A DNA stretch of 64,000 bases from Fidelibacterota bacterium (GCA_016934035.1 JAFGTP010000061.1:54467-118466); one strand, 5' to 3'; counted from the stretch's first letter, positions 36,284-46,215 are shown. The notes: generated from the sequence alone by a model not told the origin. Translations and numbers: made by a program.

Positions 36284-37660
36284 ATGATGAAAAAAATCTT
36301 AATTATAGATGACGACATAGCCGTCCTGACTTCTCTGGAGTTGCTGTTGAAAAATAATGGTTTTTTTACCCTGGGTGCCTCCAGCCCGGAGACAGCCCTG
36401 AAATTACTTCGCCAGGATAAATGGGATATTATTCTGCAGGATATGAATTTTTCATCGAAAACTTCAGGAGATGAGGGCCTTGAGTTATTGAACAATATCA
36501 AAGCCATTGACCCCTCAATTCCTGTCATATTGATCACTGCCTGGGGCTCGATATCCCTGGCGGTGAAAGGTATGAAACTGGGGGCCGCAGATTTTATTAA
36601 CAAACCCTGGCAAAATGATCATCTGCTTCAGACTCTGGAAACGGTTTTGAGCCTTTCGCATCAATCTGCTGAAGCGGCCACCGGCAGTCGTGCTAAACTG
36701 AATAAATTATATAATTTTCAGGGAATCATCGGGGAGTCACTGGCATTTGAAAAAGTGTTGCATACTGTGGGAAAAATTGCCCACACCAACGCCTCAGTTT
36801 TGATCACCGGTGAAAGCGGGACCGGAAAGGAAGTCATTGCCGATGCAATCCATTGTAATTCCAGCCGTAATCGCAATGCTTTTGTAAAAGTCAACCTGGG
36901 CGGGATTCCATCCAATCTCTTTGAAAGTGAGATGTTCGGCCACAGAAAAGGTGCTTTTACTGACGCAAAAAGTGATCGTACGGGGCGATTTGAACTGGCG
37001 CACAGAGGAACAATTTTTTTGGATGAAATCGGAGACCTGACCATCGGTAATCAGATTAAATTATTGCGGGTGCTACAGGAGCGTTCCTTTGAAGTGCTGG
37101 GTTCCAGCAAGACCCTGTCAGTGGACTTTCGCCTGATATCAGCCACCAACAAAGACCTAAAAAAACTGGTGGAAGCCCGGGACTTTCGGGAGGATTTGTT
37201 TTACAGGATCAATTTGATTACCATTGAATTGCCCCCGCTAAGAGAGCGAAAGGAAGATATTCCCCTACTGGCAAAACATTTTGTCGATCAGGTAGCCGCA
37301 GAATACCATTTGGAAGAACTGGCCATCTCAAAAACTGCCCAAAAATGGTTGACGGAAAGGCCCTGGCCCGGCAATATACGGGAACTCAAAAATCTGGTGG
37401 AAAGAACAGCTTTGATGATTAACCACCCTTTCATGGAAATAGAGGACTTTGAAGCCAATTTTGAGCATGCACCCCGATTGGTTAAAGACTATAAACTTCC
37501 GCCGGTAGGGGTTATGACGCTGGATCAATTGGAAGTGACAATGATTCGAAATGCGCTGGAACATCACGATCACAATCTTAGTCAGGTAGCCAAATCATTG
37601 GGGCTGAGCCGGTCGGCCCTGTATCGTCGAATGGACAAGTATGGCATTGATTATAAATAA
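36284..37660 (+). CDS. NtrC-family response regulator of the exporter operon (GAFTDA variant)
   Basis: A 458-residue activator. Receiver (1-120; acidic DDD near residue 8, phospho-acceptor Asp53 in ILQDMNF, KPW motif); AAA+ domain (about 145-385; Walker A GESGTGKE, Walker B IFLDEIGDL); C-terminal Fis-type helix-turn-helix (LSQVAKSLGLSRSALYRRM). The sigma-54 contact loop reads GAFTDA (from Gly223) rather than the canonical GAFTGA. Start is uncertain: tandem ATGs at 36284 and 36287 have no ribosome site nearby, and a TTG at 36272 lies 10 bases after GGGGAG. It probably activates the adaptor promoter at 31663. Confidence 0.92.
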   Translation: MMKKILIIDDDIAVLTSLELLLKNNGFFTLGASSPETALKLLRQDKWDIILQDMNFSSKTSGDEGLELLNNIKAIDPSIPVILITAWGSISLAVKGMKLGAADFINKPWQNDHLLQTLETVLSLSHQSAEAATGSRAKLNKLYNFQGIIGESLAFEKVLHTVGKIAHTNASVLITGESGTGKEVIADAIHCNSSRNRNAFVKVNLGGIPSNLFESEMFGHRKGAFTDAKSDRTGRFELAHRGTIFLDEIGDLTIGNQIKLLRVLQERSFEVLGSSKTLSVDFRLISATNKDLKKLVEARDFREDLFYRINLITIELPPLRERKEDIPLLAKHFVDQVAAEYHLEELAISKTAQKWLTERPWPGNIRELKNLVERTALMINHPFMEIEDFEANFEHAPRLVKDYKLPPVGVMTLDQLEVTMIRNALEHHDHNLSQVAKSLGLSRSALYRRMDKYGIDYK

Positions 37661-37735
37661 GGGTATGGTAAGATTGTCCGGGGAACAAATCCTAAAGAGC
37701 TTTATCCCGAAGGTCATGATCGGAAAAATAAAAAT

Positions 37736-39040
37736 ATGAAAAGATATTTCAATATTAAAGTTAAATACACTCTTTTCATCCTGCTTATTCATGCTGTCCT
37801 TTTGCTGATTTCCATTCCACTGTTAAAAACAAATACCCTTTATTTTTTGGGAATTGAAATGTTTATTTTATTTTCCATGGTTTTCTCAGTCTACCTTTAT
37901 CGATCCTTTATTCGTCCCATTAACCTGATCACTGAAGGTATTGAAGCGATTAAATCCAATGATTTTAATACCAGGTTTCGCAAAGTCGGGCAATGGGAAA
38001 TGGATACGCTGATAGATGTCTATAACGAAATGATAGATTCCCTGCGATTAAAACAACTCAACCTTGAAAGGCAAAATTATTTCTATGAAAAATTAATTGA
38101 AACAGCACCTTCAGGTATCATCATTTTGGATTTGAATGAAAATGTGCGAATCATGAATCAGGCAGCCTTAAAAATTTCCGGAATAAAGAGTTTTTCAAAC
38201 CAAAAATTATCAGAATTTAATAATATATTTTTACAAAAGCTGGCAACACTGGAGCCAGGAATTGCCCAAACCATCAGGCTCAGCGGCCTATTGGTTTATA
38301 AATGTCAACGCTCCCATTTTTATGACCGTGGCTTTCCCCGGCATTTTATTATCATTGAGGAATTGTCCAGGGAAATACTCAACAGTGAGAGAAAAGCCTA
38401 CAGTAAAATAATCCGCATGATGTCCCATGAAATCAATAATACAGTAGGTGCCATCAACTCCATCCTGGATTCAGTGACGAAATACCTGCAGAAATTCAAC
38501 CAGCCAGCCAACCAGGAATATGAAAAGGCCCTGCAAGTGGCTCTGGACCGCAATAACAGGCTAAATCATTTTATGGCCAATTTTGCCCGTGTGGCCAGGC
38601 TTCCCAAGCCGGTCATCAAAACCTTTGATCTTAACGAAATGCTGCAGTCTGTCAGGGTACTCATGGCTGCCACGACTTCAAAAGCCATCCAGTGGAAATT
38701 TTCATCGGAATACGAAAATTTTTTGATTGATGCCGATGTGGAACAGATGGAACAGGTCCTGGTCAATATTTTGAAAAATTCCATTGAAGCGATTCCGCAA
38801 TCTGGAAGTATAGAGGTCTATACAGCCTGCAGTCCAAAAAAACAACTGATTATCCAAGACGATGGAATCGGCATCAAGGAAGAGTCAAGGGAGAACCTGT
38901 TTTCACCTTTTTTCAGTACAAAGGAAAACGGGCAGGGCATTGGATTGACCCTGGTCCGGGATATTCTTCTCAACCATGGTTTTCGTTTTCTACTGCAAAC
39001 CAATGAACAACATTTGACCTGTTTTTATATCTATTTTTAA
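37736..39040 (+). CDS. Sensor histidine kinase partnered with the NtrC-type regulator
   Basis: A 434-residue membrane kinase. Two close membrane helices (about 10-32 and 38-58) leave almost no periplasmic loop. A HAMP-like segment (RSFIRPINLITEGIEAI), a PAS-like domain (about 118-215) and HisKA with MMSHEINNTVGAI (His231) follow. The ATPase has N box LKNSIEAI, DDGIGI and GQGIGLTL. The very short loop suggests sensing within the membrane or through the exporter. It lies 75 bases after the regulator gene and should be its cognate kinase. Confidence 0.92.
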   Translation: MKRYFNIKVKYTLFILLIHAVLLLISIPLLKTNTLYFLGIEMFILFSMVFSVYLYRSFIRPINLITEGIEAIKSNDFNTRFRKVGQWEMDTLIDVYNEMIDSLRLKQLNLERQNYFYEKLIETAPSGIIILDLNENVRIMNQAALKISGIKSFSNQKLSEFNNIFLQKLATLEPGIAQTIRLSGLLVYKCQRSHFYDRGFPRHFIIIEELSREILNSERKAYSKIIRMMSHEINNTVGAINSILDSVTKYLQKFNQPANQEYEKALQVALDRNNRLNHFMANFARVARLPKPVIKTFDLNEMLQSVRVLMAATTSKAIQWKFSSEYENFLIDADVEQMEQVLVNILKNSIEAIPQSGSIEVYTACSPKKQLIIQDDGIGIKEESRENLFSPFFSTKENGQGIGLTLVRDILLNHGFRFLLQTNEQHLTCFYIYF

Positions 39041-39052
39041 CCTATCCTCATT

Positions 39053-39079
39053 TTATTGATAACAATTTTTTATCAATAA
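39053..39079 (+). terminator. AT-rich hairpin, possible weak terminator
   Basis: Perfect 10-bp arms TTATTGATAA and TTATCAATAA with a 7-base loop, followed by TTTTGATTTTTT. It lies 12 bases beyond the kinase stop and before the hybrid kinase gene. The stem has only two GC pairs, so it may instead be a regulatory palindrome. Confidence 0.45.
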
Positions 39080-39138
39080 TTTTGATTTTTTCAAAGTTTT
39101 ATATAAATACATAAGGATATTATTTTAATGGAGAGAAG

Positions 39139-42100
39139 ATGAATAATAACAGTATCGAATCGATCTTGGAAGCCTTTCAGCATATACACATCATCACAGA
39201 AAAAAACGGAAAAATCATCGATATTTCTGATTCTGTTCGAAGTTTACTGGGTTACCATCCTAAGGAAATTCAGGGAAAAAATTTGTCAGAAATGACCAAT
39301 AAACCCGATCTCAAAGTACTGGACTCTTTTCTTAATCTTGAAACCGGTGAATCAAACCAGGGGTTGATCCATCTGCTGGACAGCCAGGGCAAGGTTGTTT
39401 CCTGCTTTATTGATATCAAAAAAGTTGAAGAAGAATCATTACCGGTTCTGTTGATTCTTGTGACTGTTATAGAGCATATTGAATTGTCCTTTGAAAAACT
39501 GCATTATGAAAAGCAACTCTTTCGTTTGCTGATGGATAATATTCCGGATCTGATTTATTTCAAAGATAAAAAAAGCCGATTTATTGATGTGAGCCAGTCC
39601 ATGACCCAGGTTTTTGGCGTCAAATCGATTGATGAAATCATCGGAAAGTCCGATTTTGACCTGCACAAACCTGACCATGCGCAAAAAGCTTTTGCCGATG
39701 AACAAAAAATTATCCAAACAGGCCAGCCGATCATTAATCAGTTACAGGAAGAAATCTGGCAAAACAATGAAAAGTCCTACACACTGATTACAAAAATGCC
39801 CATTCGAACCGAATCCGGCGAGATCATCGGGACTTTTGGAATTTCCAAGGACATCACCCAGTTGAAAAAGCTGGAACAAAAACTGGCAAAAAGTAAAAAT
39901 ATTCTGAAAATGCTGCTGGACTATTCATCGGAAAGGATTTATTTCAAGGATACGGACCACCGCTTTACCCTGATCAATAAAGCCCATAAAGATTATCTCC
40001 GACTGAGAGATTTTGATGAAATTATCGGAAAAAGTGATCTGGACCTTTTTCCTGAGCAAGATGTGGCCGAATGGCACAATACCGAAGATGAAATCATGAA
40101 AACGGGTGAACCCCGGAGTTTTGAGGGCCAGGATATTTTACCCAACGGTGAGAGAAGGTGGGTACTGACCAGCAAAGCGCCGCTCTATGATGAAAATGGA
40201 CGAATATCAGGCATTATCGGTATCAGCCGTGATATTACGGAAAGAAAAAAGCACGAAGAGGAACTGGAAAAAGCGAAACTTGAAGCAGAACAGGCCAGCC
40301 GGGCCAAGTCCTATTTTCTAGCCAATATGAGTCATGAAATACGGACGCCTATGAATGGGATCATGGGCATGAACTCTTTGCTGCTGGAAACAAAACTGGA
40401 TGAAGAACAGAAAAACTATGCGTTGACGGTCCAAAAAAGTGCTGATGCTCTGCTCAATGTGATTAATGATATTTTGGATTTTTCAAAAATTGAAGCTGGG
40501 AAACTGGAATTGGAGCAAATTACGTTCAATATACGATCCATGTTGGATGATTTTGCCAAAACCATTGCGATCAAGGCTGACGAAAAAGGGTTGGAATTCA
40601 TCTGCACAGCAGCTCCTGATGTACCCTTTTTCGCCATTGGCGATCCGGGCCGAATTCGACAGATTCTATATAACCTGACTGGCAATGCGATCAAATTTAC
40701 TGAAAAAGGTGAAGTTACAGTCTTTTGTGAACTGGAAAATGAATCGACTCATGAAATCCTTTTACGCTTCACAGTAAGGGACACCGGAATCGGGATCCCA
40801 CTCAAATATCAGTCCAAATTATTTCAGAGTTTCAGCCAGGCCGACAGTTCCACCACTCGAAAATTTGGAGGTACCGGGCTTGGTCTGGCAATTTCCAGGC
40901 AATTATCCGAAATCATGGGTGGAAGTATCGGATTTTCTTCCATTGAAAACCAGGGCACAACCTTCTGGTTTAATATCCGCCTGGAAAAATCCGATAAGGT
41001 GTCCGCTTTTAATACCCCCAAAGATATCGCCGGAACAAAAATCCTTTTTGTGGATGATAATAAAACCAATCGTGATTATATAGAAAAACAGCTGTTATAC
41101 TGGAACGCAATTGTAAAAACCGTTTCTAATGGCGGCGAAGCCATTGTGGAACTGCACCGTGCTGCCGATGAGAGGCGTGAATATGAAATCGCCATTCTCG
41201 ATATGCAGATGCCTGGTTTTGATGGTGTTGATCTGGGGAAAGCCATAAAAAATGACACCAAAATAAAAAATGTACCTCTGGTAATGATGACTTCTGTTGG
41301 CCATCGGGGAGAGGTCAGAAAATTAAAGGAAATCGGATTTTCTGCCTATCTGACAAAGCCAGTCAGTCCCTCAGACCTTTATAATACCCTGTCGATGATT
41401 TTGGGAAATTCTGATTCCATTCAAAACAATCCCGAAGACCTGGAAATCATCACAAAATTCAGTATCAACGAACGTTATCGTGCCAATATCAAGGTGCTGG
41501 TTGTGGAGGATAACCCGGTCAATCAAAATGTTGCCAGGGGAATGCTGAAAAATGCAGGAATTGACGCTGTATATATTGCCAATAATGGAAAAGAAGCGCT
41601 GGACCAACTGGGAAAATATGATTTTGATCTGGTCCTCATGGATATGCAGATGCCGGTGCTGGACGGTGTTTCGGCGACGAAAATGATTCGGTCCGGCCAG
41701 GTAAAAGTAAAAAATCCCCAGGTCAACATCATTGCCATGACAGCCAATGCAATGAAAGGCGCTGAAGAGAAATGCCGGGTGGCAGGAATGAACGATTACA
41801 TTTCTAAGCCGATTAAATTGGATACTTTGAAAAAGACCCTGGCCCGATGGTTGCCCAAAAATGACAACAGTGAAGCGAAGGAGACAATGATGGCGGTAAA
41901 TTATGATGGTATTTTTAACATGGAATTAATGCTTGAAAATCTGGGTGGAGACAAAAGTCTGGTGAAAGAGATAATCGAACTCTTTGTTGACAATACAAAA
42001 GAAAATCTCGATAAACTCGAAAACTTTATCGAAGTTCAGGATTTCGATAATGCGGCACTGGTGGCTCATTCTGTCAAGGGATCTTCCGGGAATATTACTT

Positions 42101-42234
42101 CCGACGCCATGTATAAAGTAGCCCTGGATTTGGAAAATTTCTGCAAATCAAAAAACCTCGAAAAATCCAAAATTGAAGTTGAAAAACTCCAAAGTCTGTT
42201 TCAATGGTTTCTCGATAACAAAGATAAATTTTAA
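39139..42234 (+). CDS. Hybrid histidine kinase: PAS3-HisKA-HATPase-REC-REC-HPt
   Basis: A 1031-residue soluble phosphorelay protein, with no membrane segment. Three PAS domains occupy about 1-375; the second and third are close relatives (both have YFKD and IIGKSD motifs). HisKA carries MSHEIRTPMNG with His399; the ATPase follows ([21 protein letters not shown]). Two receivers have phospho-acceptors Asp688 (AILDMQMP) and Asp835 (VLMDMQMP), and the C-terminal HPt domain has His977 in AHSVKGSS. It contains a complete His-Asp-His relay, with no output domain. The ATG follows GGAGAGAAG. The downstream acceptor is not obvious in the neighbourhood. Confidence 0.96.
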   Translation: MNNNSIESILEAFQHIHIITEKNGKIIDISDSVRSLLGYHPKEIQGKNLSEMTNKPDLKVLDSFLNLETGESNQGLIHLLDSQGKVVSCFIDIKKVEEESLPVLLILVTVIEHIELSFEKLHYEKQLFRLLMDNIPDLIYFKDKKSRFIDVSQSMTQVFGVKSIDEIIGKSDFDLHKPDHAQKAFADEQKIIQTGQPIINQLQEEIWQNNEKSYTLITKMPIRTESGEIIGTFGISKDITQLKKLEQKLAKSKNILKMLLDYSSERIYFKDTDHRFTLINKAHKDYLRLRDFDEIIGKSDLDLFPEQDVAEWHNTEDEIMKTGEPRSFEGQDILPNGERRWVLTSKAPLYDENGRISGIIGISRDITERKKHEEELEKAKLEAEQASRAKSYFLANMSHEIRTPMNGIMGMNSLLLETKLDEEQKNYALTVQKSADALLNVINDILDFSKIEAGKLELEQITFNIRSMLDDFAKTIAIKADEKGLEFICTAAPDVPFFAIGDPGRIRQILYNLTGNAIKFTEKGEVTVFCELENESTHEILLRFTVRDTGIGIPLKYQSKLFQSFSQADSSTTRKFGGTGLGLAISRQLSEIMGGSIGFSSIENQGTTFWFNIRLEKSDKVSAFNTPKDIAGTKILFVDDNKTNRDYIEKQLLYWNAIVKTVSNGGEAIVELHRAADERREYEIAILDMQMPGFDGVDLGKAIKNDTKIKNVPLVMMTSVGHRGEVRKLKEIGFSAYLTKPVSPSDLYNTLSMILGNSDSIQNNPEDLEIITKFSINERYRANIKVLVVEDNPVNQNVARGMLKNAGIDAVYIANNGKEALDQLGKYDFDLVLMDMQMPVLDGVSATKMIRSGQVKVKNPQVNIIAMTANAMKGAEEKCRVAGMNDYISKPIKLDTLKKTLARWLPKNDNSEAKETMMAVNYDGIFNMELMLENLGGDKSLVKEIIELFVDNTKENLDKLENFIEVQDFDNAALVAHSVKGSSGNITSDAMYKVALDLENFCKSKNLEKSKIEVEKLQSLFQWFLDNKDKF

Positions 42235-42303
42235 AAGGCACAGATTGGTAAAATTTATGTTCAAAAGAGTGATAAAATACCCGCTTTCCTGTTTAATTAA
42301 ACT

Positions 42304-43239
42304 CTAAAACAATTTCAATTGTTTTTCATCTCTTCCCGGCATTTCCAGACCATCCAAAGGGAACCCCAACTCCCGATATTTTCTGGCGTTTTTTTGGGCA
42401 ACTTCCGGACACTTATTACTGTAGCAATAGATGCAACCATGGGGGCAACTGTCATAATAGCCGATATCGGGCGCATTGATACAATGACAGCCTTCCCTGG
42501 ATTTTTGAAGGGGGTAGGATTTGAGAGGAACTCCTGTAATTTTGTTGATCAGATCAACATTAATACACTGGGCAATTTCCACATTATCAAGTTTTGCCAA
42601 ATGATCTTCTGCACATGCGTATAATCGAATGCCATAATTTTGGGCGATGGATGCCAGAGTGCGTGTAATTTCTATTTCCTGTCCCTCTGATGGTGTAAAA
42701 AAGCGAATACGGTCCCTTTTTTCCACCTTTTCAAAATTGGCTTCGGTTTTTTTATAGAGGTCCACAAAACTGATGATGCAGCTTTTCACATAGCTCTTTA
42801 ACTGGGCGGCAATATATTCAAATTTTCTGAAAATAAAATCTTCCGGTGTCACAGTGGAAAGGATAATGGGATCAAAGCGCCATTGGACATAGTGATCTCC
42901 GTATCTTTTGGAAAGTTTTTGGGCTGCTTCAATAATTGTGTCGGCAGAAGGGTTGTTTTGCTCCAGAATTTTTGGCAATCCGTTGATGGTAAGATGCATA
43001 TAGTGCTTAAAGCGGGAATCGATAAAATCAAGATGCCGAAAAAGAGGAATTGGGTTTCTGGTCCAAAATACCAGGGCTTTGACATGCTCCGGTTTCAGAC
43101 TGATGAAAACTGGTTTTCCGGAAACAGGATTTAGGTAGACGGTGTAGCCTTTTTTGATTCGGGCGATTAGCCAATCGGAATAATAGGCAGGAATATCGGT
43201 TCTGCGGCTGATTGATATGATGATCGGTTTTGGTTTCAT
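42304..43239 (-). CDS. DUF1848 family protein with C-terminal CxxxCxxC
   Basis: A 311-residue soluble protein. The N-terminus IIISISRRTDIPAYYSDWL matches DUF1848, and the middle has WTRNPIPLF and QWRFDPIIL motifs typical of the family. The C-terminal third has CHCINAPDIGYYDSCPHGCIYCYSN, whose CxxxCxxC (CPHGCIYC) resembles the radical SAM cluster motif placed unusually late in the chain. The family is suspected to act in a spore photolyase-like or radical SAM chemistry, but this is unproven. Single gene, convergent with the hybrid kinase. Confidence 0.82.
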   Translation of the reverse strand: MKPKPIIISISRRTDIPAYYSDWLIARIKKGYTVYLNPVSGKPVFISLKPEHVKALVFWTRNPIPLFRHLDFIDSRFKHYMHLTINGLPKILEQNNPSADTIIEAAQKLSKRYGDHYVQWRFDPIILSTVTPEDFIFRKFEYIAAQLKSYVKSCIISFVDLYKKTEANFEKVEKRDRIRFFTPSEGQEIEITRTLASIAQNYGIRLYACAEDHLAKLDNVEIAQCINVDLINKITGVPLKSYPLQKSREGCHCINAPDIGYYDSCPHGCIYCYSNKCPEVAQKNARKYRELGFPLDGLEMPGRDEKQLKLF

Positions 43240-43246
43240 GCCTGAT

Positions 43247-43284
43247 AAATTAAAAAGAGATTTACAAATATTATAAATCTCTTT
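43247..43284 (-). terminator. Hairpin terminator after the C1 peptidase gene
   Basis: Perfect 11-bp arms (AAAGAGATTTA and TAAATCTCTTT) with a 9-base loop; on the minus strand it is followed by a T-rich tract. It lies 23 bases past the peptidase stop, right before the DUF1848 start. Confidence 0.6.
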
Positions 43285-43306
43285 GGGAATTATTGCATAA
43301 TTTTTT

Positions 43307-44464
43307 CTACTTTTTAAATTTTTTCAGGATTTTTTTGGGAATGGCATCTTTATGGACCATCAGGCAGAGGGTTTTTAGGCGGAAATAGGGTTTTGAAATA
43401 TAATAATATCCGTCATATTGGTGATCTTCGTTGCCCCAGGAGTTTTTAATTTTGTAAAATTTATTTCCCTGCTGGTCTTCTGCCAATCCAACAAGATGCA
43501 TCAGATGATCATCAGTGGTTTGATAGGTGTCAAAAGTTTGCTGGCGTAGTTCCTGATCGACTTCTATTTCTTCAACGAAGCCTTTGATTTTTTTGTCCCA
43601 TTGGTCTTCAATGGTGTCATTGTAGGCTTTGGTCGGCAATAGTGCAATATCCAGAGTGTCAGGAGTCCAATAGTCTTCACTGACATCGGCATCCCAACAG
43701 ACCGAGTAACCCTTTTCCAGGGCCTGGTCAACCACCAGTTCCAGTTCATCAATGGGAATATTCAGGTAATTACAATTATAACTCCAATTATCCGGTACTT
43801 CGAGACAACATTTTTCATAGAAGGGATAATTGGTGTAGGACGTCAGTTCCACGTAATCATTGGGATCAATTTTAAGATAATCTGATAAAAAGGATTCCGG
43901 TGTGTAGGTTTTTCCTTTATACTGGAAATCTTGAGGTATTTTTCCCAGATAGGTATCCATCAGTGCAGTGAAGGCATCGAACCATTTTGTTGTCAGATAG
44001 CGGCTATCAACCACTGCATCCAGAAAGGCTTTGGTAACCTTTGAGATTTCTTTGTGGTCTACCTCTCCGTCAATTTCAAAGCCATTGTAACTTTCCTGGG
44101 GAAGGGCACCCTCGGTTTGCATAATATCAATTACATCATGGCTCTGCCCGCCTTCGGCAAATGTATTGGCGCCATGAAGGCGGACATATTTCTTGGCTTT
44201 GTTCAGATAAGTGTTGCGAACAAAGAACATTTCTGCAAGGTCAACTTTTTCTCCTGTATTACGGAGCACTTCGGATTCCAGGAAGGAAATGGTGGCATAG
44301 GACCAACAGGTACCGGATTTTCCCTGATCTTTGACGGTTGTCGCCGGTATCTCGGTTAGGGTTTTAAATTCATATTGAAAGGTGGTTTTTGTGGTGTCAT
44401 TTTCACTGTGCAATCGGGTGCTAATGCAGAGGATTACAATCCAAAAAATCCTTTTCGTTCTCAT
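43307..44464 (-). CDS. Exported papain-like (C1) cysteine peptidase, aminopeptidase C/bleomycin-hydrolase type
   Basis: A 385-residue protein. Signal peptide to about residue 20. It carries the papain-like motif VKDQGKSGTCWSYA (oxyanion Gln47, nucleophile Cys53), DDHLMHLVG with the catalytic His, and YKIKNSWG with the catalytic Asn. The order and the insertion around residues 160-260 match the aminopeptidase C/bleomycin hydrolase branch (C1B), but it is exported, unlike typical cytosolic members. Start supported by AGAGGG. It has its own hairpin terminator and is divergent from the lone receiver gene. Confidence 0.9.
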   Translation of the reverse strand: MRTKRIFWIVILCISTRLHSENDTTKTTFQYEFKTLTEIPATTVKDQGKSGTCWSYATISFLESEVLRNTGEKVDLAEMFFVRNTYLNKAKKYVRLHGANTFAEGGQSHDVIDIMQTEGALPQESYNGFEIDGEVDHKEISKVTKAFLDAVVDSRYLTTKWFDAFTALMDTYLGKIPQDFQYKGKTYTPESFLSDYLKIDPNDYVELTSYTNYPFYEKCCLEVPDNWSYNCNYLNIPIDELELVVDQALEKGYSVCWDADVSEDYWTPDTLDIALLPTKAYNDTIEDQWDKKIKGFVEEIEVDQELRQQTFDTYQTTDDHLMHLVGLAEDQQGNKFYKIKNSWGNEDHQYDGYYYISKPYFRLKTLCLMVHKDAIPKKILKKFKK

Positions 44465-44627
44465 TTTTTTCCCTCTTATTTTTTTAACTTGTAAATATAG
44501 TAACCCTACAGAAATAAAAAAGATTTTTTTGCGGCTAAGGGACTATTATTAATTAAAATTAAAAAATTCTTTACTTTTTAAATTCAAAGTAATATTTTTC
44601 TAATTATCAATTTTTATTTGAAGACCT

Positions 44628-45005
44628 ATGAGTAAAAAGATTGTAATTTATGATAAAGATCCCGAGTGTCTGGAATTGTTTGGTGAGTTGCTCACTCAGC
44701 AGGGCTATAAAGTTTTAACCATATCAAATTTTGATATCCTTCTGGATTTTTTAAATAACAATCCGGCTGATATAATTGTATCCGATGCTGAAATATTATT
44801 TCATAAAAACCAATCGTTGCTGAACCAGATCAAAGAGAAATTTAACCAGGTCCCGGTCCTTTATCTATCTGATAAAAACCAAACAAAACATTTGAAAAAT
44901 GTCCTGCAAATCCAACAGGACCGAGTTATTGAAAAACCGGTAGTATTCATGAATTTAATTGAAAGTGTCAACAGGGAGTTTAATGCTCTGGCCAGTCTTA
45001 CCTGA
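44628..45005 (+). CDS. Stand-alone response regulator receiver domain
   Basis: A 125-residue single-domain receiver: acidic residues in IYDKDPE near residue 8, phospho-acceptor Asp53 in IIVSDAEIL, a Ser/Thr in LYLSDKN and the conserved Lys in VIEKPV. No output domain. Such proteins usually relay phosphate or act by protein contacts. Its 3' end overlaps the convergent phosphodiesterase gene by 8 bases. It could serve one of the kinases in this region, for example the HPt-bearing hybrid kinase; that is inference. Confidence 0.8.
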   Translation: MSKKIVIYDKDPECLELFGELLTQQGYKVLTISNFDILLDFLNNNPADIIVSDAEILFHKNQSLLNQIKEKFNQVPVLYLSDKNQTKHLKNVLQIQQDRVIEKPVVFMNLIESVNREFNALASLT

Positions 45006-46200
45006 GCATATTTTGGACCTTTTTCAAATCTCCATCATTTATTCCGGCTTCAATTTTTAATAATTTACACATCAGATTGTACAGATGTATATTAGCAAAG
45101 GCTTCATGGACATAGTTTGGTCTGAAGTCCGGGCCAAAGGCATAAAAAATAGCATGCATATCCCTGTTTTCGGGGGTATATCCGTGAGTACCGCCGAGAT
45201 AGTGTTCCTTTTCCAGGTCTTTCTGCCAGTAAATGCTCCATCCGCTGTCTGCAAGAGCGACCAAAGGCATAATATTGCTGTGGCTTCCAAAATGCAAATT
45301 CTTCGGTATTTCAGTTTTTTTCCACAGGGCCAAGTGGCCTGCTTTTCCAAGGTGGAAAACAACACTGTCAACAAAAACTGTTTTGGGTTCAAACATAAAA
45401 ACCGGACTGGAGCCTGTTTCTTTTTCCAGCCATTCTTTTTTGATGTAGTGGTCCAGGATGATGACCCTTTCCCGGCTGATTTGTCCCATACCATGGTCTG
45501 AGGTGATGATGACATTGATACTGTCCCTGATCGGAAGCATCTGGAGTTTGGAACAAAAAATACCGACCAGTGAATCCAGATATTGAATTTTTGGAAGTAT
45601 TTCCGGGTTTTCCGGGCCTAGTTGATGTCCCCAACTGTCCGGCTGATGAAGATACCACAGGATCAATCGGGGCCTTGAAATAACCGGTTTTTTCAGCCAT
45701 GAAACCACAGTATCAATCCGGTCACTGAAGGGCATATCATGCTGGTATTTTTTCCAGTAGGTTGGACGCTGCCCGTTGATATCGGCTTCGCTGCCAACCC
45801 AAAACAGGGTGGCGGCTTTTACACCTTGTGTTTCTGCTGTATTCCAGATAGGTTCACCACCATAAAAAATTCCCTTTTCCACAGCCTTTCTGTCACTGGT
45901 CCTGTACCACTCTTGCAGAGGATAGTTAAAATGATCATTGAGAACAATTCCGTGGTGGTCCGGATATAGACCGGTTGCCAGTGTATAGTGGTTTGGAAAG
46001 GTCTTACTGGGGAAAGCGGGAATGATTTCGGAGATGACGCCTATTTTTGCAAGGCTGTCCAGATTAGGGGTTGCTGCTTTGTTGGGATAGTCCCATTGGA
46101 ATCCGTCCATGGATAAAACCATTAAATAATTAGATTTTTGGGAACCCAATAAAAAAGGATGGATTAAAAGTATTAAAATGACCAAAAGGACCTTCTTCAT
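44998..46200 (-). CDS. NPP-type nucleotide pyrophosphatase/phosphodiesterase (alkaline phosphatase superfamily)
   Basis: A 400-residue exported protein. Signal peptide to about residue 19. The alkaline-phosphatase-like core has metal ligand Asp32 (VLSMDGF), nucleophile Thr67 in FPSKTFPNHYTLATGLYP, then QPDSWGHQLGP, TSDHGMGQ and GTHGYTPENRDMHAIFYAFGP. These are hallmarks of nucleotide pyrophosphatase/phosphodiesterases. The frame extends upstream to 46296, but the ATG at 46200 has GAGGTAG and begins the signal peptide. It lies just after the terminator of the TonB receptor gene, and may still be read through from it. Confidence 0.9.
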   Translation of the reverse strand: MKKVLLVILILLIHPFLLGSQKSNYLMVLSMDGFQWDYPNKAATPNLDSLAKIGVISEIIPAFPSKTFPNHYTLATGLYPDHHGIVLNDHFNYPLQEWYRTSDRKAVEKGIFYGGEPIWNTAETQGVKAATLFWVGSEADINGQRPTYWKKYQHDMPFSDRIDTVVSWLKKPVISRPRLILWYLHQPDSWGHQLGPENPEILPKIQYLDSLVGIFCSKLQMLPIRDSINVIITSDHGMGQISRERVIILDHYIKKEWLEKETGSSPVFMFEPKTVFVDSVVFHLGKAGHLALWKKTEIPKNLHFGSHSNIMPLVALADSGWSIYWQKDLEKEHYLGGTHGYTPENRDMHAIFYAFGPDFRPNYVHEAFANIHLYNLMCKLLKIEAGINDGDLKKVQNMLR

Positions 46201-46215
46201 GACTACCTCATAAAT

